NCBI GenBank assembly: GCA_963720735.1 | Contig: CAVRGL010000002.1 | Span: 1-64,000 of the forward strand | Length of the DNA: 64,000 nt | Origin: JBBRHQ01 sp963720735 | GTDB lineage: Bacteria > Actinomycetota > Thermoleophilia > Solirubrobacterales > 70-9 | Direction: 5' to 3' | In this document: positions 34,933-43,319 of the stretch, piece by piece | How the letters are laid out: each line of letters begins with the position of its first letter | Numbering within the stretch: position 1 is the stretch's first letter | The notes under the pieces: generated by a model | Database searches by the model: none | What the model was told of the DNA's origin: nothing | The model's input: the letters and a program-made list of their open reading frames with translations, nothing else | Translations under genes and position numbers: made by a program

Positions 34933-35949
34933 CTACTCCTTCTTCTCGTCGTGGCCGCCGAACTGCTTTCGCATCGCCGAGAGCACCTTGTCGCCGAACT
35001 CGTCGAGATCGCGCGAGGAGAAGCGCTCGTTGAGCGCCGCGGTCAGGACCGGCGCCGGCACCCCCTCCTCGATCGCCGCGATCGTCGTCCAGCGCCCCTC
35101 GCCCGAGTCCGAGACCCGCCCCGAGAACTCGGCCAGGTCGGGGGATTCCTGCAGTGCCGCCGCGGTCAGGTCGAGCAGCCAGGAGCCGATCACGCTGCCC
35201 CGCCGCCAGACCTCGGCGACCTCGGGGATGTCGATGTCGTACTGGTAGTACTGGGGCTGCTCGAGCGGCGCGGTCTCGGCGTCCTCGCTGCGCTCCGCCT
35301 TGCCCGCGTTGGCGTTGCGCAGCACGTTCAGCCCCTCGGCGTAGGCGGCCATGATCCCGTACTCGATCCCGTTGTGGACCATCTTCACGAAGTGGCCGGC
35401 GCCGCTCGGCCCGCAGTGCAGGTAGCCGTTCTCGGCAGGGCCGGGGTCGCCGCTGCGCCCGGGGGTGCGCTCCGCGGAATCGACCCCGGGGGCGACGGTG
35501 GCGAAGATCGGGTCGAGCCGCTCGACCGCCGCGTCCGGCCCGCCGATCATCAGGCAGTAGCCACGGTCGAGCCCGAAGACGCCGCCGCTCGTGCCGCAAT
35601 CGATGAAGTCGATCCCCTGCTCGGCCAGCTCGGCCGCATGGCGCATGTCGTCGCGGTAATACGAGTTGCCGCCGTCGATGATCGCGTCGCCCTTCTCGAG
35701 GGTGTCGGCGACCTCGTGGATCGTCTGATCGGTGATCTCGCCGGCCGGGACCATCACCCAGACGGCGCGGGGCGCGGACATCTTCTGCGCCAGCTCCTGC
35801 AGCGAGGAGGCGCCCTCCGCGCCGTCGGCGACCAGCGTCTCGATCGCCTCCTTGTTGACGTCGTAGACGAAGCAGTCGTGCCCGTCACGCATCAGGCGGC
35901 GCACGATGTTGGCACCCATCCGGCCCAGCCCGACCATTCCAAGTTCCAT
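34933..35949 (-). CDS. gnd: 6-phosphogluconate dehydrogenase (decarboxylating), short bacterial type
   Basis: 338 residues. N-terminal Rossmann fold MELGMVGLGRMGANIVRRL, then WVMVPAG, IIDGGNSYYRDDMRHA, the catalytic region DCGTSGGVFGLDRGYCLMIGG and HCGPSGAGHFVKMVHNGIEYG with the catalytic Lys. It lacks the long C-terminal domain of the 470-residue enzyme, fitting the homotetrameric GntZ/YqeC-like group, which may favour NAD. It produces ribulose-5-phosphate and NAD(P)H. SD-like GAGGAAGGGG precedes the ATG, and TAGGAT lies further upstream. Divergent from the second zwf. Confidence 0.95.
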   Translation of the reverse strand: MELGMVGLGRMGANIVRRLMRDGHDCFVYDVNKEAIETLVADGAEGASSLQELAQKMSAPRAVWVMVPAGEITDQTIHEVADTLEKGDAIIDGGNSYYRDDMRHAAELAEQGIDFIDCGTSGGVFGLDRGYCLMIGGPDAAVERLDPIFATVAPGVDSAERTPGRSGDPGPAENGYLHCGPSGAGHFVKMVHNGIEYGIMAAYAEGLNVLRNANAGKAERSEDAETAPLEQPQYYQYDIDIPEVAEVWRRGSVIGSWLLDLTAAALQESPDLAEFSGRVSDSGEGRWTTIAAIEEGVPAPVLTAALNERFSSRDLDEFGDKVLSAMRKQFGGHDEKKE

Positions 35950-35997
35950 GCGCGACCCCTTCCTCGATTGCGGGACCGGATCCTATGCCCGAACGGA

Positions 35998-36003
35998 TAG
36001 CCT
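35998..36003 (+). promoter_or_regulatory. -10-like element before the second zwf
   Basis: TAGCCT, 8 nt before ATG 36012. Supports that start and a near-leaderless transcript; no -35 recognised. Confidence 0.35.
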
Positions 36004-36011
36004 CCGCGACG

Positions 36012-37427
36012 ATGGCTTCGAAGAAGAAGCGCCCGCCCGGAGTCGCCGACGTCCTCGTCATCTTCGGGATCACCGGAGACCTCGCGAAGAGGATGACCTT
36101 CCGGGCGCTCTACCGGCTCGAGGCGCGGGGGGAGCTTGACTTCACGATCGTCGGGGTGGCCCGCAACGACTGGTCTCACGACGACCTCGTCAACCACGTC
36201 CGCGAGTCGATCTCGACCAGCGTCGAGGACCCCGACGAGGATGTCTTCACCCGGCTGGCCAAGCGCCTTCGCTATGTCGGCGGCGACTACTCGGATCCGA
36301 AGACCTTCGAGCGGGTGGCCGAGGCCGTCTCCGATCACGAACAGCCGGTCTTCTACCTCGAGGTCCCGCCCTTCCTGTTCGCCGACGTGGTGCGGGCGCT
36401 GGGCAAGGCCGGGGTGACCGAGAACGCCCGGGTGGTGATCGAGAAACCGTTCGGCCACGACCTCGACTCGGCCAAGGCGCTGGAGGCGGAGCTGCTCGAG
36501 ACCCTCCGCGAGGACCAGATCTACCGCATCGATCACTACCTCGGCAAGGAGCCGGTGATGGACATCACCTACCTCCGCTTCGCCAACTCGATCCTCGAGC
36601 CGGTCTGGAACCGGCAGTTCATCTCCCACGTGCAGATGACCATGGCCGAGACCTTCGGGGTCGAGGACCGCGGCCGTTTCTACGACCCGGTGGGGACCCT
36701 GCGCGACGTGATCCAGAACCACGCCATGCAGATGCTCGGGCTGATCGCGATGGAGCCACCCGCCGGCAATCAGACAGACTCGATCCGCGACAAGAAGCTG
36801 GAGCTGTTCAAGGCGATCCGCGCCGCCGACCCGAAGCGCTACATCCGCGGGCAGTACGACGGCTACCTCGACGTCAAAGGCGTAGCCAAGGACTCGAAGA
36901 CCGAGACCTACGTGGCGCTCGAGCTGGAGATCGACAACTGGCGCTGGAGCGGCGTCCCCTTCTTCCTCCGGGCCGGCAAGAAGCTGCCGGTGAAGGCGAC
37001 CGAGATCCAGGTCGTCTTCAAGCGCCCGCCACGCCTCGGGGTCGGCACCGGCAGGATCCCCGAGCCCAACCAGCTGGCGATCCGGATCGACCCGACCCCC
37101 GGGGCCCGGATCCGCTTCCTGATGAAGCAGGCGGGCAAGGAGGCCTTCGAGGCCGCCGACCTGCGGGTGCTGTTCGAGAAGGTCCCCGGGGAGGATCCGG
37201 AGCCCTACGAGCGACTGCTCGACGACGCGATCCGGGGCAAGTCCGACCTGTTCAGCCGCAGCGACAGCATCGAGGAGACCTGGCGGGTGGTGCAGCCGCT
37301 GCTCGACGACCCCGGGCCGGTGATCCCCTATGTGCCGGGCACCTGGGGCCCGGAGGAGGCATCGAAGCTGACCCGCGGGGTGTGCGAGTGGCACGAGCCG
37401 TGGATGCCCGACCCGGACGGGAGCTGA
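36012..37427 (+). CDS. zwf: Glucose-6-phosphate 1-dehydrogenase, paralogue 2
   Basis: 471 residues from ATG 36012; an upstream in-frame ATG at 35985 would add nine residues, but the divergent gnd gene leaves little promoter room for it. Motifs: FGITGDLAKRMTFRALYRL, EKPFGHDLDSAKAL, canonical active site RIDHYLGKEPVMDITYLRFAN, DRGRFYDPVGTLRDVIQNH, PFFLRAGKKLP. It is the same length as paralogue 1 but clearly diverged (for example RIDHY versus RIDHF). With gnd and pgl divergent from it, this copy is probably the main oxidative-pathway enzyme. Confidence 0.96.
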   Translation: MASKKKRPPGVADVLVIFGITGDLAKRMTFRALYRLEARGELDFTIVGVARNDWSHDDLVNHVRESISTSVEDPDEDVFTRLAKRLRYVGGDYSDPKTFERVAEAVSDHEQPVFYLEVPPFLFADVVRALGKAGVTENARVVIEKPFGHDLDSAKALEAELLETLREDQIYRIDHYLGKEPVMDITYLRFANSILEPVWNRQFISHVQMTMAETFGVEDRGRFYDPVGTLRDVIQNHAMQMLGLIAMEPPAGNQTDSIRDKKLELFKAIRAADPKRYIRGQYDGYLDVKGVAKDSKTETYVALELEIDNWRWSGVPFFLRAGKKLPVKATEIQVVFKRPPRLGVGTGRIPEPNQLAIRIDPTPGARIRFLMKQAGKEAFEAADLRVLFEKVPGEDPEPYERLLDDAIRGKSDLFSRSDSIEETWRVVQPLLDDPGPVIPYVPGTWGPEEASKLTRGVCEWHEPWMPDPDGS

Positions 37428-37433
37428 CGCCGC

Positions 37434-37913
37434 TTGGGCGAGGATCGCACGATCTATGAGCGGATCGCGATTCCCCTGGCCTCCTCCCGGCCCGGGTCCT
37501 GGTTCTACGTCAACCTCGCTCCCCACCTCGACCGGCCGATGCTCCGACTCAGCCGGGGAAGGCTCAGCACCGCCGGCCTCAATCGCGTGGGGATGCTCAA
37601 GGTCAGGGGCGCGAAGAGCGGTGCTGAGAAGCAGACCCCGCTCGTCCACACCAAGGATGGCGAATCGATCCTCCTGGTCGCCTCGCGCGGCGGCGACATC
37701 CGCCACCCCGCCTGGTACCGGAACGTGGTCGCCAACCCGGACGTGCGCTACCTCTGCAACGGCGAGGAGCGTTCCTACCTCGCGCGCGAGCTCGAGGGCG
37801 AGGAGCGCGAGCAGGCCTGGCGCCTCGTCAACCGCACCTACCCCGGGTTCACCACCTACCAGAAGCGCGCCGGGGCCCGGCTGATCCCGGTGCTTCGCCT
37901 CGAGCCCCGCTAG
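37434..37913 (+). CDS. Nitroreductase / deazaflavin (F420)-dependent oxidoreductase family protein
   Basis: 159 residues from TTG 37434, 6 nt after the zwf stop, so probably co-transcribed. The pattern LRVRG-like MLKVRGAKSGAEKQTPLVHTKDGESILLVASRGGDIRHPAWYRNVVANPDV is typical of the Ddn/PF04075 split-barrel family that binds F420 or related deazaflavins in actinobacteria. The R-G-x-x-S/T-G core and the HPAWYRN motif are present. Catalytic activity and substrate are unknown. Link to zwf could be coincidental. Confidence 0.88.
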   Translation: MGEDRTIYERIAIPLASSRPGSWFYVNLAPHLDRPMLRLSRGRLSTAGLNRVGMLKVRGAKSGAEKQTPLVHTKDGESILLVASRGGDIRHPAWYRNVVANPDVRYLCNGEERSYLARELEGEEREQAWRLVNRTYPGFTTYQKRAGARLIPVLRLEPR

Positions 37914-37923
37914 CGACCGCCGA

Positions 37924-38907
37924 TCAGCGCGTTGCGGCGAGCTGCCCGCAGGCGGCGTCGATGTCGCGGCCCCGGGTGAGGCGGACGGTCGCCGGGATGC
38001 CCGCCTCGATCAGCACCTCGCGGAAGGCGGCGATCGCGGCGCGGCTGGAGCCCTCCAAGCCGGTGCCGGTCGGGTTGTAGGGGATCAGGTTGACCTTGAA
38101 GGCGGGCACCGGGCTGAGCACCGAGGCAAGTGCCGCAGCCTGCTCGTGGCGGTCGTTGACGCCGGCGAGCATCAGGTACTCGACGAAGACCTTGCGCCGC
38201 CGGGTGCGATGCCAGGCAAGGCAGGCGTCGAGCACCTCGGCCAGGGGATAGCGGCGGTTGACCGGCATCAGCTCCGATCGCAGGGCGTCCTCCGCCGCGT
38301 GCAGCGAGAGCGCCAGGCGCACCGGCGGGCCCTGGCTCGCCATCCGCTCGATCCCGGGGACCCATCCGACCGTCGAGACGGTCGTGTGGGCGTTCGAGAT
38401 CCCGGCCTCGGGGAGCCGCTCGCAGGCGCCGAGGACCGCATCGAGGTTCATCATCGGCTCGCCCATCCCCATGAAGACGGCGTTGTTGACCGCTCCGCGC
38501 CGGCGGAAGTGAAGGGCCTGGTCGACGATCTCGGACTCGGTCAGGTTGCGGCCGAAGCTCATCCTCCCTGTCGCGCAGAAGGTGCAGGTCAGCGGGCATC
38601 CCGACTGGCTCGAGAGGCAGACCGAGCGGCGCCCGTCGCGGTAGCTCATCAGCACCGCCTCGAGCGGCCGGCCGTCAGTCGTCTCGAACAGCGCCTTGAC
38701 GGTCCCGTCGCGGGAGCGGGCCTCGCGCAGCAGCGAGAGCGAGGAGATCGGCAGCTCGGCGGCTAGGCGACGGCGAAGCCCGAGCGGGAGGTTGGTCATC
38801 TCCTCGAAGGAGCCCACCCCCGCGGCCAGCCACCGCCAGATTTGGCGGGCGCGGTAGGGCGGCTCGCCGACCTCATCCAGTCTGCGCTCGAGCTCCGCCA
38901 GGTCCAC
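37924..38907 (-). CDS. rlmN: Dual-specificity rRNA/tRNA adenine-C2 methyltransferase RlmN
   Basis: 327-residue radical-SAM enzyme methylating A2503 of 23S rRNA and A37 of some tRNAs. The [4Fe-4S] motif is C104, C108, C111 within SGCPLTCTFCATG. The conserved FMGMGEPMMNLDAVL, the STVGWVPGI and LALSLHA segments and the C-terminal resolving cysteine in DIDAACGQL are all present. Start GTG 38907; a CAGACT hexamer ends 7 nt upstream and no Shine-Dalgarno is visible. Convergent with the F420-type gene, 10 nt apart. Confidence 0.95.
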   Translation of the reverse strand: MDLAELERRLDEVGEPPYRARQIWRWLAAGVGSFEEMTNLPLGLRRRLAAELPISSLSLLREARSRDGTVKALFETTDGRPLEAVLMSYRDGRRSVCLSSQSGCPLTCTFCATGRMSFGRNLTESEIVDQALHFRRRGAVNNAVFMGMGEPMMNLDAVLGACERLPEAGISNAHTTVSTVGWVPGIERMASQGPPVRLALSLHAAEDALRSELMPVNRRYPLAEVLDACLAWHRTRRRKVFVEYLMLAGVNDRHEQAAALASVLSPVPAFKVNLIPYNPTGTGLEGSSRAAIAAFREVLIEAGIPATVRLTRGRDIDAACGQLAATR

Positions 38908-38914
38908 CCGGGGC

Positions 38915-38920
38915 AGTCTG
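38915..38920 (-). promoter_or_regulatory. -10-like element of a leaderless promoter for rlmN
   Basis: CAGACT on the minus strand, 7 nt before the GTG. Confidence 0.35.
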
Positions 38921-39016
38921 CCAATCGTCGCGACCGGCGGCGCGGCGGCGGCCGAGGGAGATGGTCGGAATCTCGTCCCCCCGCAATCCCTAGCGGCGTG
39001 CTACGGTTTCGGCTGT

Positions 39017-39038
39017 CCTAATTAGGGACCCCTAATAC
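39017..39038 (+). promoter_or_regulatory. Overlapping palindromes with an embedded -10, upstream of the iron permease
   Basis: CCTAATTAGG (39017-39026) is a perfect 10-bp palindrome and overlaps ATTAGGGACCCCTAAT (39021-39036), a second perfect dyad. Together they give three TTAGG/CCTAA half sites. TAATAC at 39033-39038 is a good -10 for the FTR1 gene starting 34 nt later. TTAGG half sites recall DtxR/IdeR-type iron boxes, but the spacing differs from the 19-bp consensus, so the regulator is uncertain. Confidence 0.55.
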
Positions 39039-39072
39039 CCATCCCGATGATCCCGAAAGCCCAACCCGCCGA

Positions 39073-39933
39073 GTGATCCCCACCCTCGTCATCGGCCTGC
39101 GCGAGGGAGTCGAGGCCTCGCTGATCGTCGGGATCATCGCAGCCTTCCTGGTCAAGGAGGGTCGCGGCGACGCGCTGCGCCAGATGTGGCTGGGAGTCGC
39201 GGTCGCGATCGGACTCTGCGTCGCTGCCGCGATCACCCTGCGGATCGTCGGCCAGGAGCTCCCCCAGCGCGAGCAGGAGGCGCTGGAGACCGTGATCGGC
39301 GTGATCGCCGTCGGAGCCGTCACCTACATGATCGTCTGGATGCGGCGCCACGCCCGCAGCATCCGCTCGACGCTCGAGGGCAGCGCCGCCGAGGCGCTGA
39401 TGGCGGGCTCGACCCTCGCCCTGGTGGGGATGGCCTTTCTCGCCGTCCTCCGCGAGGGCCTCGAGACCTCCGTCTTCATGCTCGCCGCCTTCCAGGACGC
39501 CACCGACACGACCGCCGCCGGGGCCGGCGCGGTGCTCGGCGTCCTGCTCGCGGTGGCGATCGGCGTCGGCCTCTACCGGGGCGGGGTGCGGATCAACCTC
39601 TCGCGCTTCTTCAGGTTCACCGGCCTCGTCCTGGTCTTCGTCGCCGCGGGGCTGCTCTCGGTCTCGCTGCACACCGCCCACGAGGCCGGCTGGTTCAACC
39701 AGCTCCAGGGCCAGGCGGTCGACCTCTCCTGGCTGGTCCAGCCGGGGACGATCTCCGGCTCGCTGCTCACCGGGATGCTCGGGCTGCAGCCGAAGCCGAC
39801 CGTGGGAGAGGCGCTGATCTACGTGCTCTACGTGCTTCCCATGGCTGTCTACGTGCTCTGGCCGGATCGCCTCCGGGTGCGGCGGAGCCCGGCGCGCGCC
39901 GGGGCTCAGCTGCCCGCGGAGAACCCGGCTTGA
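39073..39933 (+). CDS. efeU: FTR1-family iron permease (EfeU-like)
   Basis: 286 residues, seven predicted membrane helices. Both iron-binding REXXE motifs are present: REGVE at residues 10-14 and REGLE at 127-131. Such proteins take up iron across the inner membrane, normally with EfeO (periplasmic) and EfeB (DyP peroxidase). Neither gene follows here; instead the 3' end overlaps a short reading frame that resembles the tail of EfeB. Start GTG 39073 directly gives MIPTLVIGLREGVEASLIVG; a palindromic operator-like site lies just upstream. Confidence 0.93.
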   Translation: MIPTLVIGLREGVEASLIVGIIAAFLVKEGRGDALRQMWLGVAVAIGLCVAAAITLRIVGQELPQREQEALETVIGVIAVGAVTYMIVWMRRHARSIRSTLEGSAAEALMAGSTLALVGMAFLAVLREGLETSVFMLAAFQDATDTTAAGAGAVLGVLLAVAIGVGLYRGGVRINLSRFFRFTGLVLVFVAAGLLSVSLHTAHEAGWFNQLQGQAVDLSWLVQPGTISGSLLTGMLGLQPKPTVGEALIYVLYVLPMAVYVLWPDRLRVRRSPARAGAQLPAENPA

Positions 39934-40025
39934 ACGAGTACATCCGCCACGTCGGCAGCGCCGTCTTCGCGGTACCGCCCGGCGCCCGGCCCGGCGGCTA
40001 TGTCGGAGAACCGCTGCTCGGCTAG
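39930..40025 (+). pseudogene. Remnant of a DyP-type peroxidase (efeB) C-terminus
   Basis: A 31-codon frame beginning TTG inside the FTR1 stop (TTGA). It encodes LNEYIRHVGSAVFAVPPGAR with the ending GGYVGEPLLG. To my recognition this closely follows the extreme C-terminus of DyP-type peroxidases (LNEYIRHxxSAxFAxPPG..GGxxGexLF). Nothing upstream in this frame looks like peroxidase. The simplest reading is a deletion that removed efeO and almost all of efeB and joined FTR1 to the tail. It could instead be translated as a short coupled peptide. Confidence 0.55.
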
Positions 40026-40840
40026 GAGTCCTTGCCCGGGGCCGCCTCACCCTTCTCGGCCTTCAGCGGGCTCGGCAGGTGGGGCGAGCCGCCGATCCGG
40101 TCCTGCCAGCGGCGGTAGCGCTCCTCGGAGCGCTTCGCCCGGCGGCGCGCCTTCTCCATCCTCCTGCTGTCCGGCTTGTAGAAGCGCCGCGCCCATGGCG
40201 AGCCCGGCTTGGCGGTCCTGATCGCGCCGACCGTCGAGAACAGCGGGAGGAAGAAGCCGATCAAACCGGTCCAGAGCTTGCCCTTGAACAGCGCGACGAA
40301 GCAGAACGCGAGGTCGGTGGCGACCGTCAGCACGACGACGATGATCGAGCCGGTCGGGTTGTCCTCCCCGGTTCCGAGGGGGGCGAACCCCAGGACAACA
40401 GCTCCGCCGATGATCGCCGCGACGATGGTCGCGTCGATCGAGCGCCTCCCTTCCTCGGACCAGTAGACGTCCTCGAGGTGCAGCCAGAGCGCGAACTCGT
40501 CCAGGGTGAGGCCGCAGCCGACGCCGAAGGCCACCGCGAGGATCTCCAGCCAGGGGCTGGCGGGACGCAGGGCGAACTGGAGGAACCCGGCGAGCATGAT
40601 CAGGACGATCCCGAAGACCAGGTGGTGGATATGGAGACCGCCCGGCTTGACGCTGCCAGGCCACCAGGTGACCTTGGGGCTGCGCATCAGGCGGGTGCTC
40701 ATCCGGATGAAGCCAAAGGAGAGGAGGAAGCCGAGCAGCAGCAACAGACCGGCGCGCTGGCCCGCGCCGCCGAGGTTGCCCTTGCCGGCGTCGAACTTGA
40801 TCGACACGTCGGCGATCAGTCCTGTCGCGGCCGCGAGCAT
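40022..40840 (-). CDS. Conserved integral membrane protein (HIHHLVFG / LTLDEFALWLHLEDVYW family)
   Basis: About 272 residues from ATG 40840, supported by AAGGTGA 8 nt upstream; GTG 40852 is an alternative. About six membrane segments. Conserved motifs KPGGLHIHHLVFGI and GCGLTLDEFALWLHLEDVYW contain His, Asp and Glu residues that could bind metal. The family is common in actinobacteria without known function. The C-terminus is cytoplasmic, very basic (RRMEKARRRAKRSEERYRRW) and possibly nucleic-acid or lipid binding. Last gene of the TetR-linked cluster, directly after the MFS gene. Confidence 0.82.
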   Translation of the reverse strand: MLAAATGLIADVSIKFDAGKGNLGGAGQRAGLLLLLGFLLSFGFIRMSTRLMRSPKVTWWPGSVKPGGLHIHHLVFGIVLIMLAGFLQFALRPASPWLEILAVAFGVGCGLTLDEFALWLHLEDVYWSEEGRRSIDATIVAAIIGGAVVLGFAPLGTGEDNPTGSIIVVVLTVATDLAFCFVALFKGKLWTGLIGFFLPLFSTVGAIRTAKPGSPWARRFYKPDSRRMEKARRRAKRSEERYRRWQDRIGGSPHLPSPLKAEKGEAAPGKDS

Positions 40841-40853
40841 CGGACCGCTCACC

Positions 40854-42053
40854 TTATCCCGATCCCGAGGCGGCGGCGACTGCTGCAAGCGTGCGACGCA
40901 GACCAATCAGCAGGGTGAGCGCGCAGAGCCCGGCGAGGATCAGGTAGGGCACGGCGTCGCTGCTCGCCTCGGCGAGGCCGGCGCCGCCGGCCGAGCCGAT
41001 CGCCTGCCCACCGGCCCAGGCGAGGTTCCATAGGCCGAAGGCGACACCCTGGCCGAGCTCGAAGTAGGCGGCACCGGCCGAGAGCATCGCGCTTGCCGGG
41101 ACCCAGGGCCAACCGAAGGCGATGCAGGCGAGGACCAGGGCAATCGAGTAGGGGACAAGCGTGCCCGGGAGGGGCAGAAGGATCGCCATCACCGTGCAGC
41201 CGGCGAGGCCGAGCCGCGCCACCGGATAGGCGCCCCTGCGGTCGGCGAGCTGCCCGACCAGCGGGCTCATCGCCGCCTCGGCCAGGGTGCAGATCAGGAA
41301 GATGACGGCGATCGCCACGGTGCTCGCCCCGAGGACGCTCAGTCGCAGCGGCGCCAGCACCTCGAAGATGCCGAACAGCACCGAGGGCAGGAAGGTGAAG
41401 AGGATCCCGGCCCGCAGCCGCGGTTCCTCCCTGGCGGCGGCGATCAGGTCGGCGATCGTGTCGGGGCGCCCGGGCGGGGGCGCCGGCACCCGCAGCGCCA
41501 GCACTCCGAGGCCGCCGATCACGGCGGCGATCAGGCTGAAGACCAGCTCCGGGCTGGTCAGGGTCGCCGCCCCTCCCAGGACCGGGCCCAGCAGCGCTCC
41601 GCCGATGCCGATCCCGACCGCGGCGCCGATCACCGTGCTGCGCCTCTCCTCGGGCGCGGTGGAGACCAGCCAGCTCAGCCCGGCCGCCCACAGGCAGGAG
41701 CCGCCGGCGCCCTGGACGAAGCGGGCGCCGTCGAGCACCACCAGGTCCCGCGCGAAGCCGAAGGCGACGCTAGAGGCCGCCAGCAGCGCGACCCCGGCGA
41801 GCACCGTCCGGCGGGCGCCGATCCGGGCCACCAGGAACCCGGCCGGCACGGCGAAGGCGATCGCCCCGAAGGCGTAGAAGGCCGAGAGGGTCCCCGCCGC
41901 CGCCTTGGTCAGCCCGAGGTGCTCGACGTAGTAGGGGAGCAGCGGCGCCAGCACCGAGTAGAACATCGTCTCGACCAGGACCAGCGCCCCGACCAGGGCG
42001 AAGAGCCGCCGGTCGACCCCGGCGGCGGCCGCCTCTTCACCGCTTCGGAGCAA
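40854..42053 (-). CDS. MFS transporter (12-helix)
   Basis: 399 residues from TTG 42053. Twelve hydrophobic segments, with the MFS loop motif seen as VARIGARRTVLAGVAL and an equivalent LADRRGAYPVARLGL in the second half. WLVSTAPEERRSTVIGAAVGIGIGGALLGP is the typical drug/metabolite-exporter helix 5 region. Substrate unknown; the setting in a Rieske oxygenase / acyl-CoA catabolic cluster suggests uptake or export of the compound degraded. It starts 9 nt after the acyl-CoA dehydrogenase gene. Confidence 0.88.
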   Translation of the reverse strand: MLRSGEEAAAAGVDRRLFALVGALVLVETMFYSVLAPLLPYYVEHLGLTKAAAGTLSAFYAFGAIAFAVPAGFLVARIGARRTVLAGVALLAASSVAFGFARDLVVLDGARFVQGAGGSCLWAAGLSWLVSTAPEERRSTVIGAAVGIGIGGALLGPVLGGAATLTSPELVFSLIAAVIGGLGVLALRVPAPPPGRPDTIADLIAAAREEPRLRAGILFTFLPSVLFGIFEVLAPLRLSVLGASTVAIAVIFLICTLAEAAMSPLVGQLADRRGAYPVARLGLAGCTVMAILLPLPGTLVPYSIALVLACIAFGWPWVPASAMLSAGAAYFELGQGVAFGLWNLAWAGGQAIGSAGGAGLAEASSDAVPYLILAGLCALTLLIGLRRTLAAVAAASGSG

Positions 42054-42062
42054 GCCGACGGC

Positions 42063-43265
42063 TCAGAGGGCCGAGGCGGCCTCGCGGCCGGCGGCCGCGC
42101 TGACGCCGACGCCGAGCAGGTCATCGAGGCCGCGCTTCCGCGCCTCGTTGGCGATCACCAGTCGCTGAATCTCGGAGGTGCCCTCCCAGATCCGGTCGAC
42201 CCGGATGTCCCGGTAGAGCCGCTCGACCGGGTTCTCGCGCATGTACCCGCGCCCGCCGAAGATCTGCACGGCGCGATCGACCACCCGGCCGGCCGCCTCC
42301 GAGGCCGCGAGCTTGGTCATCGCCGCCTTCGCGTGCAGCAGCTTGCGGGGCACGCCCGCGTCCGCTTCCCAGGCGACCTGATAGACGAGGGCGCGGTTGA
42401 GCGCGATCTCGGTGGCGCTATCGGCGATCATCGCGGCGATCAGCTGATGCTCGGCGATCGGCTTGCCGCCCTGGACGCGACCGTCTGCCCATTCTGAGGC
42501 CAGCCGCAGGGCCCGCTCGGCGGCGCCGGTGGCGCGGGCGGCGATCATCAGCCGCTCCTCCACGAACCAGTCGCGGGTCAGCTCGTACCCCTGGCCGATC
42601 CCGCCGAGAACCGTCTCCGGCCCCAGCCTGACCCGGTCGAATACGAACTCCGGGTGCTCGTAGACGAAGGTGTGCATGTAGGCCGGGGTGCGCTTGACCG
42701 CGACCCCTGGCAGGTCCTTGTCGACCAGGAACATCGTCGGCTCGTCCTCCGGCATCACCCTCGCGAGGACGATCAGGAAGTCCGCGACGTCGCCGACCGT
42801 GACGAACCATTTCTCGCCGCTGAGCAGGAAGTCGTCGCCGTCGCGTTCGGCGACGCTGCTCAGGGCCGAGGGGTCCGAGCCGGCATCGGCCTCGGTGACG
42901 GCAACGCAGTCGCGACGCTCGCCGCGTATCGCGGGCTCCAGCCAGCGCGCCCGCTGCTCCTCGTCGCAGGCCCGCAGCGCGTTGGCGGGGCGCCAGACCG
43001 TGTCCCAGAGGGCATTGGTGATCTGGCCCAACTGCTCCTGGACGAGCACCTGGTCGAAGATCGAGAGCCCCGCTCCGCCCCACTCGGCCGGCATGTTGAT
43101 CGCGTTCAGCCCGTGCTCGATCGTCTTCGCCGAGATCTCTGCGAGCGCCTCGGGGCCGAGCCCGCGATCACGCTCGCAGTCCTCCTCGTAGGCGATGATC
43201 TCGGCGGCCAGCGAGGCGGCCCGCTGACGCAGTTCCTCCTGCTCGTCGCTCAGTTGGAAGTCCAT
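42063..43265 (-). CDS. Acyl-CoA dehydrogenase family protein
   Basis: 400 residues, FAD-dependent. Features: MPAEWGGAGLSIFDQVLVQEQLG, the FAD/substrate loop VTEADAGSDPSAL, GEKWFVTVGD, RAVQIFGGRGYMRENPVERLYRDIRVDRIWEGTSEIQR with the Glu of WEGTSEIQ as likely catalytic base. It shares about the same architecture as the divergent enzyme at 49221-50423. ATG start with AAGGAGC Shine-Dalgarno. It follows the acyl-CoA ligase, suggesting sequential activation and alpha,beta-dehydrogenation of one acid. Confidence 0.93.
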   Translation of the reverse strand: MDFQLSDEQEELRQRAASLAAEIIAYEEDCERDRGLGPEALAEISAKTIEHGLNAINMPAEWGGAGLSIFDQVLVQEQLGQITNALWDTVWRPANALRACDEEQRARWLEPAIRGERRDCVAVTEADAGSDPSALSSVAERDGDDFLLSGEKWFVTVGDVADFLIVLARVMPEDEPTMFLVDKDLPGVAVKRTPAYMHTFVYEHPEFVFDRVRLGPETVLGGIGQGYELTRDWFVEERLMIAARATGAAERALRLASEWADGRVQGGKPIAEHQLIAAMIADSATEIALNRALVYQVAWEADAGVPRKLLHAKAAMTKLAASEAAGRVVDRAVQIFGGRGYMRENPVERLYRDIRVDRIWEGTSEIQRLVIANEARKRGLDDLLGVGVSAAAGREAASAL

Positions 43266-43319
43266 TGCTGCTCCTTGGCTTTGTTCGTGGTTGACGCGTT
43301 GGTGAAGCGGTGCGAAGGC

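Noticed and set aside
39017..39036. Classical IdeR/DtxR box at the iron permease
   Set aside because: Half sites resemble TTAGG/CCTAA but the spacing does not match the 19-bp consensus. Reported as a palindromic operator without naming the regulator.
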